DNA of 64,000 nucleotides. Origin: a methane-oxidizing endosymbiont of Gigantopelta aegis. GTDB taxonomy: Bacteria > Pseudomonadota > Gammaproteobacteria > Methylococcales > Methylomonadaceae. The stretch covers positions 828,345-892,344 of the forward strand of contig NZ_JAEHGD010000001.1 in the NCBI RefSeq assembly GCF_016097405.1. Direction: 5' to 3'. Shown here in pieces: positions 27,415 through 37,524 of this stretch; the first letter of the stretch is position 1, and every line of letters starts with the position of its first letter. The translations under genes and the position numbers were made by a program. The notes beneath the pieces are model-generated. The model saw nothing but the letters and a program-made list of their open reading frames with translations. It did no database searches and had not been told where the DNA came from.

Positions 27415-28238
27415 TTATTGCCAGCGAAAATCATTATCAACACGCAACCCGTGCATGGTCATACCGAATTGGGCGAGTTCAGCCTCCCGCCAATCTTTAT
27501 GTAATCGCTTGCGCCGCATCTTGTTTAGTTTTCTTTGTAGCCAACTTTGCTGTAACAAGCGATAATTATATCGGTATCCTAAACCATCTTTTTCAGATAA
27601 GCCCCGTTCCTTTTTCATAGCCGTTTGAGTAATGGAGCCGAAATGATGTAGCCAGGATGCACCGGTCATACCGGTAGCAATACCGGCTTTATCAAGTTCA
27701 TGGAAAAACAGTGTATCTTCATATCCCAACAATTTGGGAACAGGCTGAAAATATCCGACCTCCATCCAGACCGATTGATGTACCGCAAGACACACAGCAT
27801 GACGCCCACCTTGACGAAGACTATTATTCATCAATGACGAGGCGTTTTGAGCAAATGCTGAAAAATCATAATCAAGTTCACCTTCAATAAGCGCCGGTGA
27901 AATCACCTTTAAATTATTTTTCTCTGCCGTCCCAATCAAATTCTCAATCCAGCCAGACGAAACCAGAACGTCATTGTTCATAATAATAGTCCATTCCGAT
28001 TGCAAGGCTAACGCCCCTGATTCCAGGCAACACCACACCCAAGATTGGCAGAATTTAAAATAAGCCCACCTAATGATAATGATTGAAGATAATTCCGGGT
28101 ATCATCCGTGGAGCCATTATCAACAACCACCAAACGACTCAAATCATCGCCCTGCCTAACCATACTTTCAATACATTGCCGCGTATATTCAACCTGGTTA
28201 TAACAGGCAAAAGTCACTACATAATCTAATTTACTCAT
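27415..28238 (-). pseudogene. GT2 (rhamnosyltransferase-type) glycosyltransferase, one frameshift
   Basis: Starts MSKLDYVVTFACYNQVEYTR with VVVDNGSTDDTRN and NSANLGCGVAWNQG. At 28015-28020 a run of four G should be five to continue into ALALQSEWTIIMNNDV, after which the frame is intact to DNDFRWQ. The second half holds the nucleotide-sugar and acceptor region LLGYEDTLFFHELDKAG. Family members add rhamnose or other deoxysugars, but specificity is not predictable here. Confidence 0.78.
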
Positions 28239-28250
28239 AGCACAATAATG

Positions 28251-29562
28251 TTAATAATTAATTTTACCTGTTTCTGACGCCTTTATCTTTTCACTAAAAA
28301 TCTGGGCAAAAAGGCCGGCAATGGTGAGTCCATAAAATGTTGAAGTATATTTCAAATTGAATACTTCTATGCTGATACTACAGATCATCACAGTGATAAT
28401 ATATGAAATACCCAGGCGTGAAGCTTCAGAAATACGTGTATTGCTATCAAATGCATTTCTAAAAAACAATACTAGTGGTATAAAAAACAAACATAATACA
28501 GACAGTCCGCCTAATATACCAGAGCGCAACATATTCGCCAATAATTCATTATGAGGACCACAACAAGCCATAGTTTTCTTAGCAAAACCTGAAGCTGTTG
28601 AACTAAACCAGGGCTTATCCAGGAAAACGGTATAACCTTGATCACCATAGCCAAATATAGGATTATGTAAGAACAGTTGCCATGCTATTTTCCACATTGA
28701 AAACCTGACACTAGTTGAGGTATCTATATTAGACCCAATAAACCAATTTTTTACCTCTAAAAACCACTGGAAAAGCGATCAATAATATTTGGAAACAAAA
28801 ACAAAACAAATAATAAAAACAGAGAAAAGACAAAAATAGAGTTTTTAATAAAAACTTTTGTCATCTGTTTATAGTTAAAGAATATCCATACCAGAATAGA
28901 AATGCCAAGCGCTATCCAAGAAGCCCGAGTCTGAGACCCTACAACTAGAATCAAACCAACTAAGAAACCCGTTAATTGGTAAGCAATATAGAACCTAGAT
29001 GTTTGTAATCCAAGCCTAATATTAAATAAACAGAAACCAGCCAAAACAGCTGAATAGGTACCAAAAGAATTAGGTCTTACAAAATAAGTTGCAAACCTTC
29101 CCCTTCTCGCTCAATAATATCCGCACCATAAAATAACACAATACAAATCAAAAATATTGCTACCGGAGAAGAAAAAGCAATTATTTTTTATAATTTACAT
29201 TTTTATATATAAAAAATAACATTATAAATATAGAATAAAGCATTCGCGTCGGTCCATCAAAATATTTATACGCCCAGTTTCCAATATACGCATGATTTAC
29301 CAAAACTGCCATAGTTGGAAGCGAAAGTGTTATTAATACCGGTATCAATTTTTAACTATTTTAGCGTCCCTTAAATAAGTAATGCTATTTTTTAGGAAAA
29401 ATAATGAAACTATTAGAAGCAAAAGAAACATTTATTCGTCATTCCTCTGATAGACAAAAGACCTGCAATACCAGAGAAAATAACAACAACTAGAAATACG
29501 TCAAAAGCAAAATTCTGACGTCTCCCTATAACATTTAAACTCGAAAAATATTCATTAAACAT
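28251..29562 (-). pseudogene. O-antigen ligase/polymerase (Wzy_C type), about five frameshifts
   Basis: Reading through five single-base losses (runs of A, A, A, G and T) gives a continuous polytopic protein of about 430 residues: MFNEYFSSLNVIGRRQNFAF, FLLLLIVSLFFLKNSITYLR, LPTMAVLVNHAYIGNWAYKY, GRFATYFVRPNSFGTYSAVL, VVGSQTRASWIALGISILVW, then the long periplasmic loop FGYGDQGYTVFLDKPWFSS with GPHNELLANMLRSGILGG, and closing helices. SQTRASW and PHNE are the hallmarks of O-antigen ligase. It would join O-chain or outer core to lipid A-core in the periplasm. As it stands it encodes only fragments. Confidence 0.8.
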
Positions 29563-29568
29563 TTGATA

Positions 29569-30319
29569 TCATTTTTTAAGTTTAAGTCCATCACTCATAT
29601 CGACTAAGCCAGTACCACTCCAGTGTCCAAATGAAGACATATCTAACTTTGGTGAGTCAATTGAAAACCATAAATCAATCATATTCTTAAACCGAATATC
29701 ATCCAACATCAAAACCCGTCCCTTCTTCGGTTTTAGCTTAGTCAGATAAGAAATAAACTGATATTCAAAATGACCATCCTTAGGCCCGTCACAAAAAAAT
29801 AAAACTTGCAGAATCCAGTAAATCTTTAAATTCCATAAAATTTCTTTCATCAGACAAATCAACTAAGTGCTGAGTTAACTTTCCTGAGGAGAATAAGTCA
29901 TCATTTAAATAAGATGGAAATTCATTCCAGGCTACAACATCAAAAGTAATAACTTTTGAGCTACTTGGAAGCCCATGAACCATAGACAACGACCCCATCC
30001 CTGTATATGTGCCAATTTCAATAGCTATACCTGGAGATAGCTCATTCATTAATGCAGTTAACAACCTGTAATGTTCTCCAGGATAAATATTAAAAAAAAC
30101 TGAATCTTCCAGATGAGTCTGAAAATCAAATGTTATTTCATTAGCCCAAGCATTATTAATCGATTTTATCGACAAATCTATAATAAAATCACTTGGCAAT
30201 ACATCATCAGGTGAATAAGCTAAAGTGTCTATGGAATGACCTATTGGAGAGTTAACAGGTACATATTTATGTAACTCTACACCAATATTTTTTAAAATAA
30301 TATTCAGTAATTTTCTCAT
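29569..30319 (-). pseudogene. SAM-dependent methyltransferase (Methyltransf_24 type), one frameshift
   Basis: MRKLLNIILKNIGVELHKYV starts the protein; AIEIGTYTGMGSLSMVHGLP is the SAM loop and KVITFDVVAWNEFPSYL the second strand. After DLLDSASFIF a run of six T (about 29805) should be seven; the frame then continues CDGPKDGHFEYQFISYL and LMLDDIRFKNMIDLW. The assembled length is about 249 residues. It probably methylates a sugar of the surface polysaccharide. Its ATG overlaps the GT17 stop. Confidence 0.72.
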
Positions 30320-31201
30320 AATAGAGGGCTCTCCTCTGCCTCAACCGGCAAAATAAATTTATCATAAATATGAATATTATCGAGTAGATATTTAGGAAAG
30401 ATGTCATCTATAGCTTGAGGGCTATACCGTGCATTTGGTTTAATAAAATCTTTACCGCTATAAATCATACTTCTAATATAATTAAAATCTTTATATTCTG
30501 ACTTGTTAAATTCTTGATGGGCTGTATTCTCAAGTTTTTTATAATATCGCCTATAGAAAATATCCAGGTAAAATGCCACCCACCATCCAAAATAGTCTGC
30601 GTATATCTTCTTCTAAACCATGATCTTTTGATGGCTCTAAGAAGACCGGTTGACTTATAAGACCTTACACTAGTAGCATTACCCTGGAAAAATTCATAAG
30701 GTTATGGTAAGTCGTTATTTTTGAGCCCAACCATATATTGCTATTTGGAATCAATCTACCTTTTTATCCACATCTCTAGCCAATAGTTATTAAAAAATAA
30801 CTATAATACCGTTGACAAAAATCACCTCTTAAATATTTGTCAGGATCATATAAAAAAATATTTTCCGGGTTGGGTATTTCATCTAAATCTGAAATTAAGA
30901 TAAGATCCTCGGGCTCTGCATCAAAGAGGCCATTTATTATATTATTCCGTATAAAATTTTCATTTTTCCAGAAATCATTTTCACCTTTTGGCCTTTCATC
31001 CAACCTGACATATCTGATTTTACTCATATATTTTGAAAATCTTTTTCTGTCGAAGTTAACGTCCCTGTCTATCCCTGTATGACTATAGCTCGCTTCTGAT
31101 ATAACAAAATAATCCACATAATCCCAAAGCGTTTCCAGACGTAACTGTAATAACATGTCCTCGTTAAAATAACAAAAACAGTCATAAACCTTCTTGTTCA
31201 C
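30316..31201 (-). pseudogene. GT17-family glycosyltransferase, several frame breaks
   Basis: Starts at GTG 31201 with GAGG eight bases before: KVYDCFCYFNEDMLLQLRLE, VISEASYSHTGIDRDVNFDR, NDFWKNENFIRNNIINGLFD and LILISDLDEIPNPENIF are diagnostic GT17 blocks. The frame breaks in a T6 run near 30790, and the remainder is spread over frames: NSNIWLGSKITTYHNLMNF, then TILDGGWHFTWIFSIGD (the GGWHF motif), then KKLENTAHQEFNKSEYKDFN. At least four shifts, and possibly an in-frame stop near 30765, separate these. GT17 is best known from eukaryotic N-glycan GlcNAc transfer; bacterial members sit in polysaccharide loci. Confidence 0.75.
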
Positions 31202-32243
31202 ATTTTTTCCTCTTTTTCTAACTAATCTGAAATTAAGGTGAGGCAATATAAGGCAATTCTCTTTCAATCACCTCTTCGATAACAATATCAGGTTGGTATT
31301 GATCTATATATTTAGTCAGTTTCTGGTAACTTATCTTCCCGGGAATATAGGTCACACTGTTAAATTTTCTGGAAAAATACGGCTGTAATGCTTTGAAGAA
31401 CGAATCTCGGAAAACAATCAAGCGTAATTGTTGATTTTCACAAATCGTTGTATAGACAATAGCCGCTTCCTTGTCAGTTTCTTCATTATGTTGTTTACAG
31501 CTATTCTTAAAAACCGGATAAGGATTATCTTCTTCTATTTCAAGACCTGCAAATCTAGCTAAATCACCTTCTGAAAAATTTAAATTTTTAAACTCATGGT
31601 CGGATAATAAATAAGGCTCTAACAAACCAGGAAATTCCTTTTCAATCCGTTTCATAATTTCAAATTGTGCTACATTGGCCCCCATATAATTCCAATGCGT
31701 ATCTGTTTTATAATATAATTGATATTTATTTTTTAAGCCATTTAATGCTGGGCGAAGATCTATCACATTAACATCTGTATATTTATACAGATAAGCCAGC
31801 AACTGATCCATCGCAGAATATGGATTCTGCCTTACAATATAATCAGGCATTTTATCAAAGTATATCGTATGTTTATTAGGCGCTACTATAAAGAAATAAT
31901 CTATGCCTTTATTCTTTAGCCAACGATTTAATTGCGCAATATTTTTAGCGAATACTTCGAGCTCTTTGTCAGAGTATAAATTGACATGTATTGCATCGCC
32001 TATGGGGTCGCCATATTCGATATACCCAGGTTTTACCCCGCCTAAAAACATCCAGCCATCTTTTCCTATTGTAACATCATCAAAAGAAGCACTCTTATTT
32101 ATTTTATTCTCTATCTTAAAATAGAGCTTAGTTAGAAGTTCTCTAAAGCCAAAATGATCAGAATAATATTCATTAAATTCCTGAGCAAAACTGGAAATAT
32201 CACTTGAAAACGAAGGAAATGGCGCTAAATTCCTTCTTTCAAT

Positions 32244-33289
32244 GGCTTTGTTGCATAAATAATCCACAGCGTACTCTTTTCTTAAATTCCAGTCTTTATT
32301 CATGAAACAGAATAACTTTCAGGCATACCCAGGCCTGTCATTTTATTCATTGCGCCGACGCGGAGATACGCCTCAACCATCTGAGCCGCAAAGGTCCGGT
32401 TTTTTAATTGGCCACTAAAGAGCGTTTTGATGCGAAACATAGCCGTTTCAGCCAGGCTGCGTTGATGATAACCACTTTCTTGTTTCCATGCCTTTCTCCC
32501 GATTTCAGCGCAACGTTGAACAATCGCTGTTCTTGGATGAGTTCTCCCATCTTCATCACTCGGCCATTCCACCGCCCCTTCCCGCGGCGGTATCAATGCA
32601 TCGGCGCCTTTGTTACGAATCGCCTGATGACACTGGATCGTATCATAAGCGCCATCCGCCGCCACACTGGCAACTTGGTCGTGTTCATCCAGCTGCTCTA
32701 ATAAATCCGGCAAGACTTCGGAATCACCAACAAAATTAGCCGTCATCTCAACTGCCACGACTTCCTGCGTTTGTGCATCAACCATGATATGGAGTTTACG
32801 CCAGGTTCTGCGCTTGCTGGCACCATGTTTGCGAACTTTCCACTCGCCTTCACCGTAGACTTTTAAGCCGGTCGAATCGACGACTAAGTGTCTTGGCGTT
32901 CGACTGCTTGAACGAGGCAGCCGAACCTCCAGAGTTTGCTGGCGGCGACTTAATGTACTGTAATGAGGAATCTGGATAGACAGCTTTAATAACTGGACTA
33001 ACGACAACAAACATCCCTGTGTCGCTCTCAACGGCAGCTTAAAGAGTTCTCTCAGGGTCAATGCGCATTGAATAGCAGTATCAGAATACGTCATCGGGCT
33101 TCCTCTATAGCCTGTCTTTTCAGGCTGATGCCATTGCTTGATCATGGATTCTTCGAACCATAGCGTTAATGAACCTCGATTGATCAAGGCTTGATTGTAA
33201 TTCGACCAATTCTTTAGTTTGTAGCGTTGTTTCTTTTTCTTGTCCATACCCTATACTATGGGGATCCTTATGATTTATGCAACAAAGCC
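32244..33289 (-). mobile_element. IS903-like element (IS5 family), complete, 1046 bp
   Basis: Terminal inverted repeats GGCTTTGTTGCATAAAT at both ends; 9-bp target duplication TCTTTCAAT at 32235-32243 and 33290-33298. Size, ends and 9-bp duplication are those of the IS903 group. The left end contributes an ATG and 20 codons that read in frame into the disrupted gene. The 3' two-thirds is the same as the remnant at 11526-12284. Confidence 0.95.
32300..33247 (-). CDS. IS903-like transposase
   Basis: 315 residues, intact. Begins MDKKKKQRYKLKNWSNYNQA; RNase-H-like core with Asp in HLVVDSTGLKVYGEGE, Asp in VASVAADGAYDT and Glu in QRSLAETAMFRIKTLF. It is one of few undamaged coding frames between 24.9 and 37.5 kb. 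Opposite-strand frames overlapping it are shadows. Confidence 0.92.
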   Translation of the reverse strand: MDKKKKQRYKLKNWSNYNQALINRGSLTLWFEESMIKQWHQPEKTGYRGSPMTYSDTAIQCALTLRELFKLPLRATQGCLLSLVQLLKLSIQIPHYSTLSRRQQTLEVRLPRSSSRTPRHLVVDSTGLKVYGEGEWKVRKHGASKRRTWRKLHIMVDAQTQEVVAVEMTANFVGDSEVLPDLLEQLDEHDQVASVAADGAYDTIQCHQAIRNKGADALIPPREGAVEWPSDEDGRTHPRTAIVQRCAEIGRKAWKQESGYHQRSLAETAMFRIKTLFSGQLKNRTFAAQMVEAYLRVGAMNKMTGLGMPESYSVS

Positions 33290-33552
33290 TCTTTCAATTG
33301 CCGAGGTAGTTTTATCTTCTTCTATTAGTCCTGCTAAAAAAGGTATATAGATTATAGAAATAAATAAAACTATATTTATAATATTTTTTACTCTATATAT
33401 ATTCAGAAAATGGCTCATTTAAAATCTAAAATAGATAAATGGATTATAGGTCGATGAGGCAACTTTAATTATACTCAACAGCATTAACACTACGGGGATA
33501 ACAATCTGAAAAATACTACTCAGAACAACGCCATTATTTTGCTTCTGAAATT

Positions 33553-34396
33553 GGTAGTGGGTTAAATCTGTGTTTATGCATGGATGTTTCTGCCAAATTC
33601 TACCTTATTTATTAACAAACCAATCACAATATCATGCATTTTTCTAGCTTAGAGAAACAGATTGTTCGACGGGTCAATCATTTGATCCATGTTCTAAAAT
33701 TCAGGTTTTTTCGTTCAATTTTTGGGTATTTCTCTTCCCTATTTCATGTGTCTCAGCATCAAGATGACGCTCATAAGCCCCCAGTCATCGGTGTAATAAC
33801 GGCCAATATTTAAAGGGCTAAGTAACGCTTTTAATTCTTTGAAATGTCCTTACGCTTGCCAAAAACATAAGCGAGTACCGTGTTGGTTTTATGATCAACA
33901 GCGTGCCATAGCCAGCGTTGATTGCTTTTATTGCCTACAAAAGACCACTGCTCATCCACTTCGGCCTCTTCACAGCAGACCTGCTCTAACCTGACCTCCA
34001 ATGGCCTCCCTTGATCAAAGGTCTGAAAAGAGGGTTCACCTGAACAAGACTGTTTTCTTTATTTTTAAAGTGCGGGTCACTGTGTTTTTATTGATTTTAA
34101 GAACCCGTGCTGTGTCTCGAGTGCCACTACTATTGATAGCCATTTCGACAATTTTTCTTGGATTCCAAATTCACAGGCTTTGTAACAATATTCCAACATG
34201 AAAGTGTTGGTTGGGCAGTCTGAAGTCTGGCAACGATATCGCTGTACACCACCATCGCTTCTGCCTGATTTCATCAGTTGAGTATTAGTACAGTTTGGGC
34301 AGGCGATTGCTTGATAATATTTCATGAGGGAATTATGCAATAAATCACTTTCTTATTCTACTGTTCCTAGCATAAATACAGATTTAACCCACTACC
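33553..34396 (-). mobile_element. IS1-family insertion sequence, 844 bp
   Basis: Inverted ends GGTAGTGGGTTAAATCTG at 33553 and its complement ending at 34396 match at 26 of 27 positions. The 8-bp target duplication CTGAAATT lies at 33545-33552 and 34397-34404. It lies inside the MBOAT gene, in the same orientation. Confidence 0.93.
33574..34325 (-). pseudogene. IS1-family InsA/InsB transposase, frameshifted
   Basis: InsA begins at 34325 with the zinc-finger-like IACPNCTNTQLMKSGRSDGG and YRCQTSDC. A base is missing in an A5 run near 34155, after which AINSSGTRDTARVLKINKNT continues in another frame. InsB follows: [54 protein letters not shown], and MHDIVIGLLINKVEFGRNIH at the end, again in more than one frame. 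IS1 normally uses one programmed -1 shift; there are more breaks than that here. Confidence 0.75.
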
Positions 34397-36265
34397 CTGA
34401 AATTCAAATAACTGCCGATGAATCAGTCTATATAGTGGGGTAGACAAAATACACCCAACCACAAAAACAATAATTGCCTCATTATTTATAAGTCGTTCGA
34501 TTTGAAACCCTGTTAAACTCATACTATCTATATCTGACATAACCTTCATATAATTTACCGCATAATCTATATCTTCAGATCTAAATAATACCCATGAAAA
34601 TAAAATAATGCTAATAAGATAGCAGTGCTGTATTGGTGCCCATAATCTTTCCAGAATTTTATTAAATCCTGCATGTTCACAAGCGATAAAAAAGCCATGA
34701 AACCATGTCGATAAGGATATATGCCACCTTTTCCAAAACTCTCTTAACGATCTTGAAATATAAGGGTAGTTAAAATTCTCTTGGAAACGGAAGCCGAACA
34801 TCCTACCTAAACCAATTGCCATATCAGAATAGCCTGAAAAATCAAAATAAATTTGCAGAGCATAAGCAAACACTCCTGATCCAGGCGATAGAGAAAGTTA
34901 ATTCATCATTCGTTAATGAAAATACACTATCAGCAACACTACCTAATGGATTAGCAATAAGCATCTTTTTTGATAAGCCATATATAAAACGTGTTACGCC
35001 ACTGGAAAATACATCGACAGAGTGGAATCGACTTTTAATCTGTGCCGCTATATCATGGTAGCGGACAATAGGGCCAGCAATGAGTTGAGGAAAAAGTGAA
35101 ATATAAAGACCAAGATTTAATATATTCCGTTGAGCTGGTACCTCTTTTCGGTAAACATCAACAATATACGAAATAGCCTGAAAGGTAAAAAAGATATCCC
35201 TAATGGAAGATGTATGGTTTCCTGTTGATTATGACTTATTTTAACATCAGAGAAAAACAATTCTATATTGTCTAGTATAAAATCATAATACTTAAAATAA
35301 ACAAGAATGGCTATATTTAATACCAGGCCCAACAATAAATATAACAAAGAAAGAATTTTGTTTTCTTGATATTTAAAAATTAAAAGCCCAGAAACATAGT
35401 TCAATCCTATAGAAACCAGCATTACACTGACATAGCCAGCTTCTCCCCAAGCATAAAATAATAAGCTTATAGCCAATAGGACAATATTTTTTTAATGTCG
35501 CTGGCGCTACATAATATAACAATAACGCTATCGGCAAAAAACCAAATAAGAATATAGGAGAACTAAATACCACAATAAAAGATTTATAAAGTAAAATGAC
35601 CCATTAAATAATACTATAAAGGACTAAGACTAAGCACCCATAAACAATCATACTACATTATAAAAACTCATTATTAATTATACATAACATCATTTTATTC
35701 CAGCGCCTTTTTTCCCGATCTTTCAATATACCCGAACCAGGCAATACAAAAATTAAAGAATAAAATGTCCAACTTCGCAACACATAAGCGTTATTTATCA
35801 ATAACGCATAAACATCTGTTTTCAAAATATCCTCAATATTTCTATGATGATCTTCGATAATAATCACTTTAGGCTTATATCTTTCAAAATCCAGCGCACT
35901 AATAACTTTATAATCCATGCCTTCGACATCGATTGACAAGACATCAATCTGCCTGTCTCGAAAAGGACTGTCATCGATAATCTCAGTCAAGGTTTTTGTT
36001 TCCACCGTTTCACATTGCGCAGCCGTGATATGACCGGCCAAGTCTTTATCTAAGGTAGAACCTAGCCCGTATTTTCCATCCCGGTACAAAGTGACTGTTT
36101 CCCTTTTATTTGAAACCGGGCAAAGTACGTTATAGTCACGCCTTCTGACCATATCGAACAGGCGGATTTTATCTTCTTCCATATCAATATTGATGCCGCT
36201 CCAGCCTTTTATAGAGCATATAGGTATTGGAAAACTTTTTTGGGTGGTAGCAACCTACATCTATA

Positions 36266-37385
36266 CTCTCCGCACATGAAAATAGAGCAAACCATCATGC
36301 ACCGATAATTTGAAAATTCTCAGTTAAAAGTGAGCGCAAATTGTCGACATGCTTTTCTGGCTCAGAAAAGAATGTCTCGCAGGCTATTTTGAATTCTTTG
36401 AATGTTTCATAATACTGGTCATATAAGATTTCTTTCTTGAAATATCGCCAGTACCGTTCAATCAAATTAAGATTCGGCGCATACGGCGGTAAAAACACTA
36501 ATTCAATTCGCGACATTTCAAGAAATTGTCTGACAGCCTTTGATCGGTAGTAGCGTGCATTATCGCAAATGATGTAAATAGTCCCAGCCTTCGGGTAACG
36601 TTCTTCAATCGCCTTACAAAGATCAATCGTTGCCTCGCCATTGATGGTGTCATAGAAGCGGCAGACAGTATCCAGAGAATCGATATTGACTGCACCGTTG
36701 ACATTGAGACGTTGACGCCCGGTATTACTCTGAATCGTGAATTCCACACCACGCTTAATCCAACCACAAGCCATTACAGGATTATGTTGTGGATGAACAC
36801 CATCCATGAACAATATCAAGTCTTCGGGCTGCTTGTCTTCCTTTAGTTGTTGATATTTCTCAAGGAACTCCAGTTGGGCTTTTGCATTAGCTTTGCCGGG
36901 TATCAGCTTGGGCTTTTATAGACATAACCCAAGCGATGCAGCAAGGCTGTCACACCGCGTTCACTATAGCGAACCTGCCAACGCTCTTTAATGTAAGCTG
37001 CAACCGATTTAGCGGTTAAGTGAAGATTTTTCTGCAGATATTCATCCAACTCGGTCGCTTCTGAAACCGATAAGAAACTGGCACTTCCAACATGCTGAGT
37101 TTGTAGGAGTTTAGCAAGACCACCTTTCTTATATTTTCGATAGTAGGTACGGATTGTATTGCGGTCAATGAGAAGTGCTTCGGCAACGTTTGTTGCTGAC
37201 CAGCCTGAACCTAAAAGAATGATGGCTTTAACTCGGTCTGCATCACGTTTTTTCTCGAAGCTCACCATGGCTTCGCGCAAATCGGCTAATTCAGTCTCTG
37301 GAAGGGTGTAATTCGACATGGCCTTATTTTATATATTTCACTCCATTACGTCATCTTTTTATGCTAAATTCTCATTTGCGAAGAG
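36266..37385 (-). mobile_element. IS630-family insertion sequence, 1120 bp
   Basis: Ends are related inverted repeats, CTCTCCGCACATGAAAAT at 36266 and CTCTTCGCAAATGAGAAT on the other strand ending at 37385, each bordered by TA (36264-36265, 37386-37387), the target dinucleotide of IS630/Tc1-mariner elements. It lies inside the FkbM gene, co-oriented. Confidence 0.92.
36295..37319 (-). pseudogene. IS630-family transposase, one frameshift
   Basis: The N-terminal 138 codons (LPETELADLREAMVSFEKKR; HTH in ATNVAEALLIDRNTIRTYYR) end at 36903 after RLGYVYK. One A short in AAAA near 36915, the other frame continues PKLIPGKANAKAQLEFLEKY to LILFMDGVHPQHNPV (first Asp), IYIICDNARYYRSKAV (second Asp) and NLIERYWRYFKKEILY (Glu), ending at 36295. 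A functional copy would be one frame of about 340 codons. Confidence 0.83.
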
Positions 37386-37524
37386 TATACATAAAAACCG
37401 TCTTTAATCTCCTTTTTAAGCAACTCCCGCAACACAATATCTTCCCCGAATTGAGAATAATGAATTCTGATGAAATCTGTTAAAAAGGCTTTTCGGAATA
37501 ATTTGATATTTCGTATTATTTTTT

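Larger units (their letters stand above)
31233..33418 (-). pseudogene. AlgJ/AlgX-like (DHHW, SGNH-hydrolase type) O-acetylation protein split by IS903-like element
   Basis: The native gene starts at ATG 33418 (FLNIYRVKNIINIVLFISII, a membrane anchor), runs to 33290, is interrupted by the IS (32244-33289 plus the 9-bp duplication) and resumes at 32234 as RNLAPFPSFSSDISS to the stop at 31233, 376 residues in all. The catalytic block is YYKTDTHWNYMGA (Asp-His pair), with IVFRDSFFKALQPYFS holding the nucleophile Ser. Proteins of this type transfer acetyl groups supplied by an MBOAT partner, here the preceding gene (TAAATG junction). A 356-codon chimeric frame starting inside the IS end at 32303 remains open and lacks the anchor. 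Confidence 0.85.
33419..35573 (-). pseudogene. MBOAT acyltransferase (AlgI-like), broken by IS1-family element, frameshifts and core deletion
   Basis: Opens at GTG 35573 (SSPIFLFGFLPIALLLYYVA) and shifts in a run of seven A near 35493. It continues LLFYAWGEAGYVSVMLVSIG and HLPLGISF, shifts near 35183 to TFQAISYIVDVYRKEVPAQR…FPQLIAGPIVRYHDIA, and has a further break near 34888. Then FAYALQIYFDFSGYSDMAIG and SLREFWKRWHISLSTWF follow. STWF joins directly to HGFF: the ~45 residues with RDYLYIPLGGNR and the catalytic WHG are missing. An IS1-type element follows at FEFQ; beyond it the C-terminus SSTYNPFIYFRF ends at 33419. It would have carried acetyl groups across the membrane for the AlgJ-like partner. 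Confidence 0.83.

Noticed and set aside
32408-32739. Antisense frames over the IS903-like transposase, present in both copies
   Set aside because: They are shadows of the transposase on the opposite strand; identity between copies only reflects the identity of the IS.
24973-36182. Treating each short frame in the LPS locus as a separate small gene
   Set aside because: Adjacent fragments in different frames carry consecutive parts of one family domain, so they are pieces of single ancestral genes.
36266-37385. A programmed frameshift in the IS630 transposase
   Set aside because: Possible in principle, but the break (one missing A in a short run) has the same character as those in neighbouring non-IS genes, so an indel is the simpler reading.
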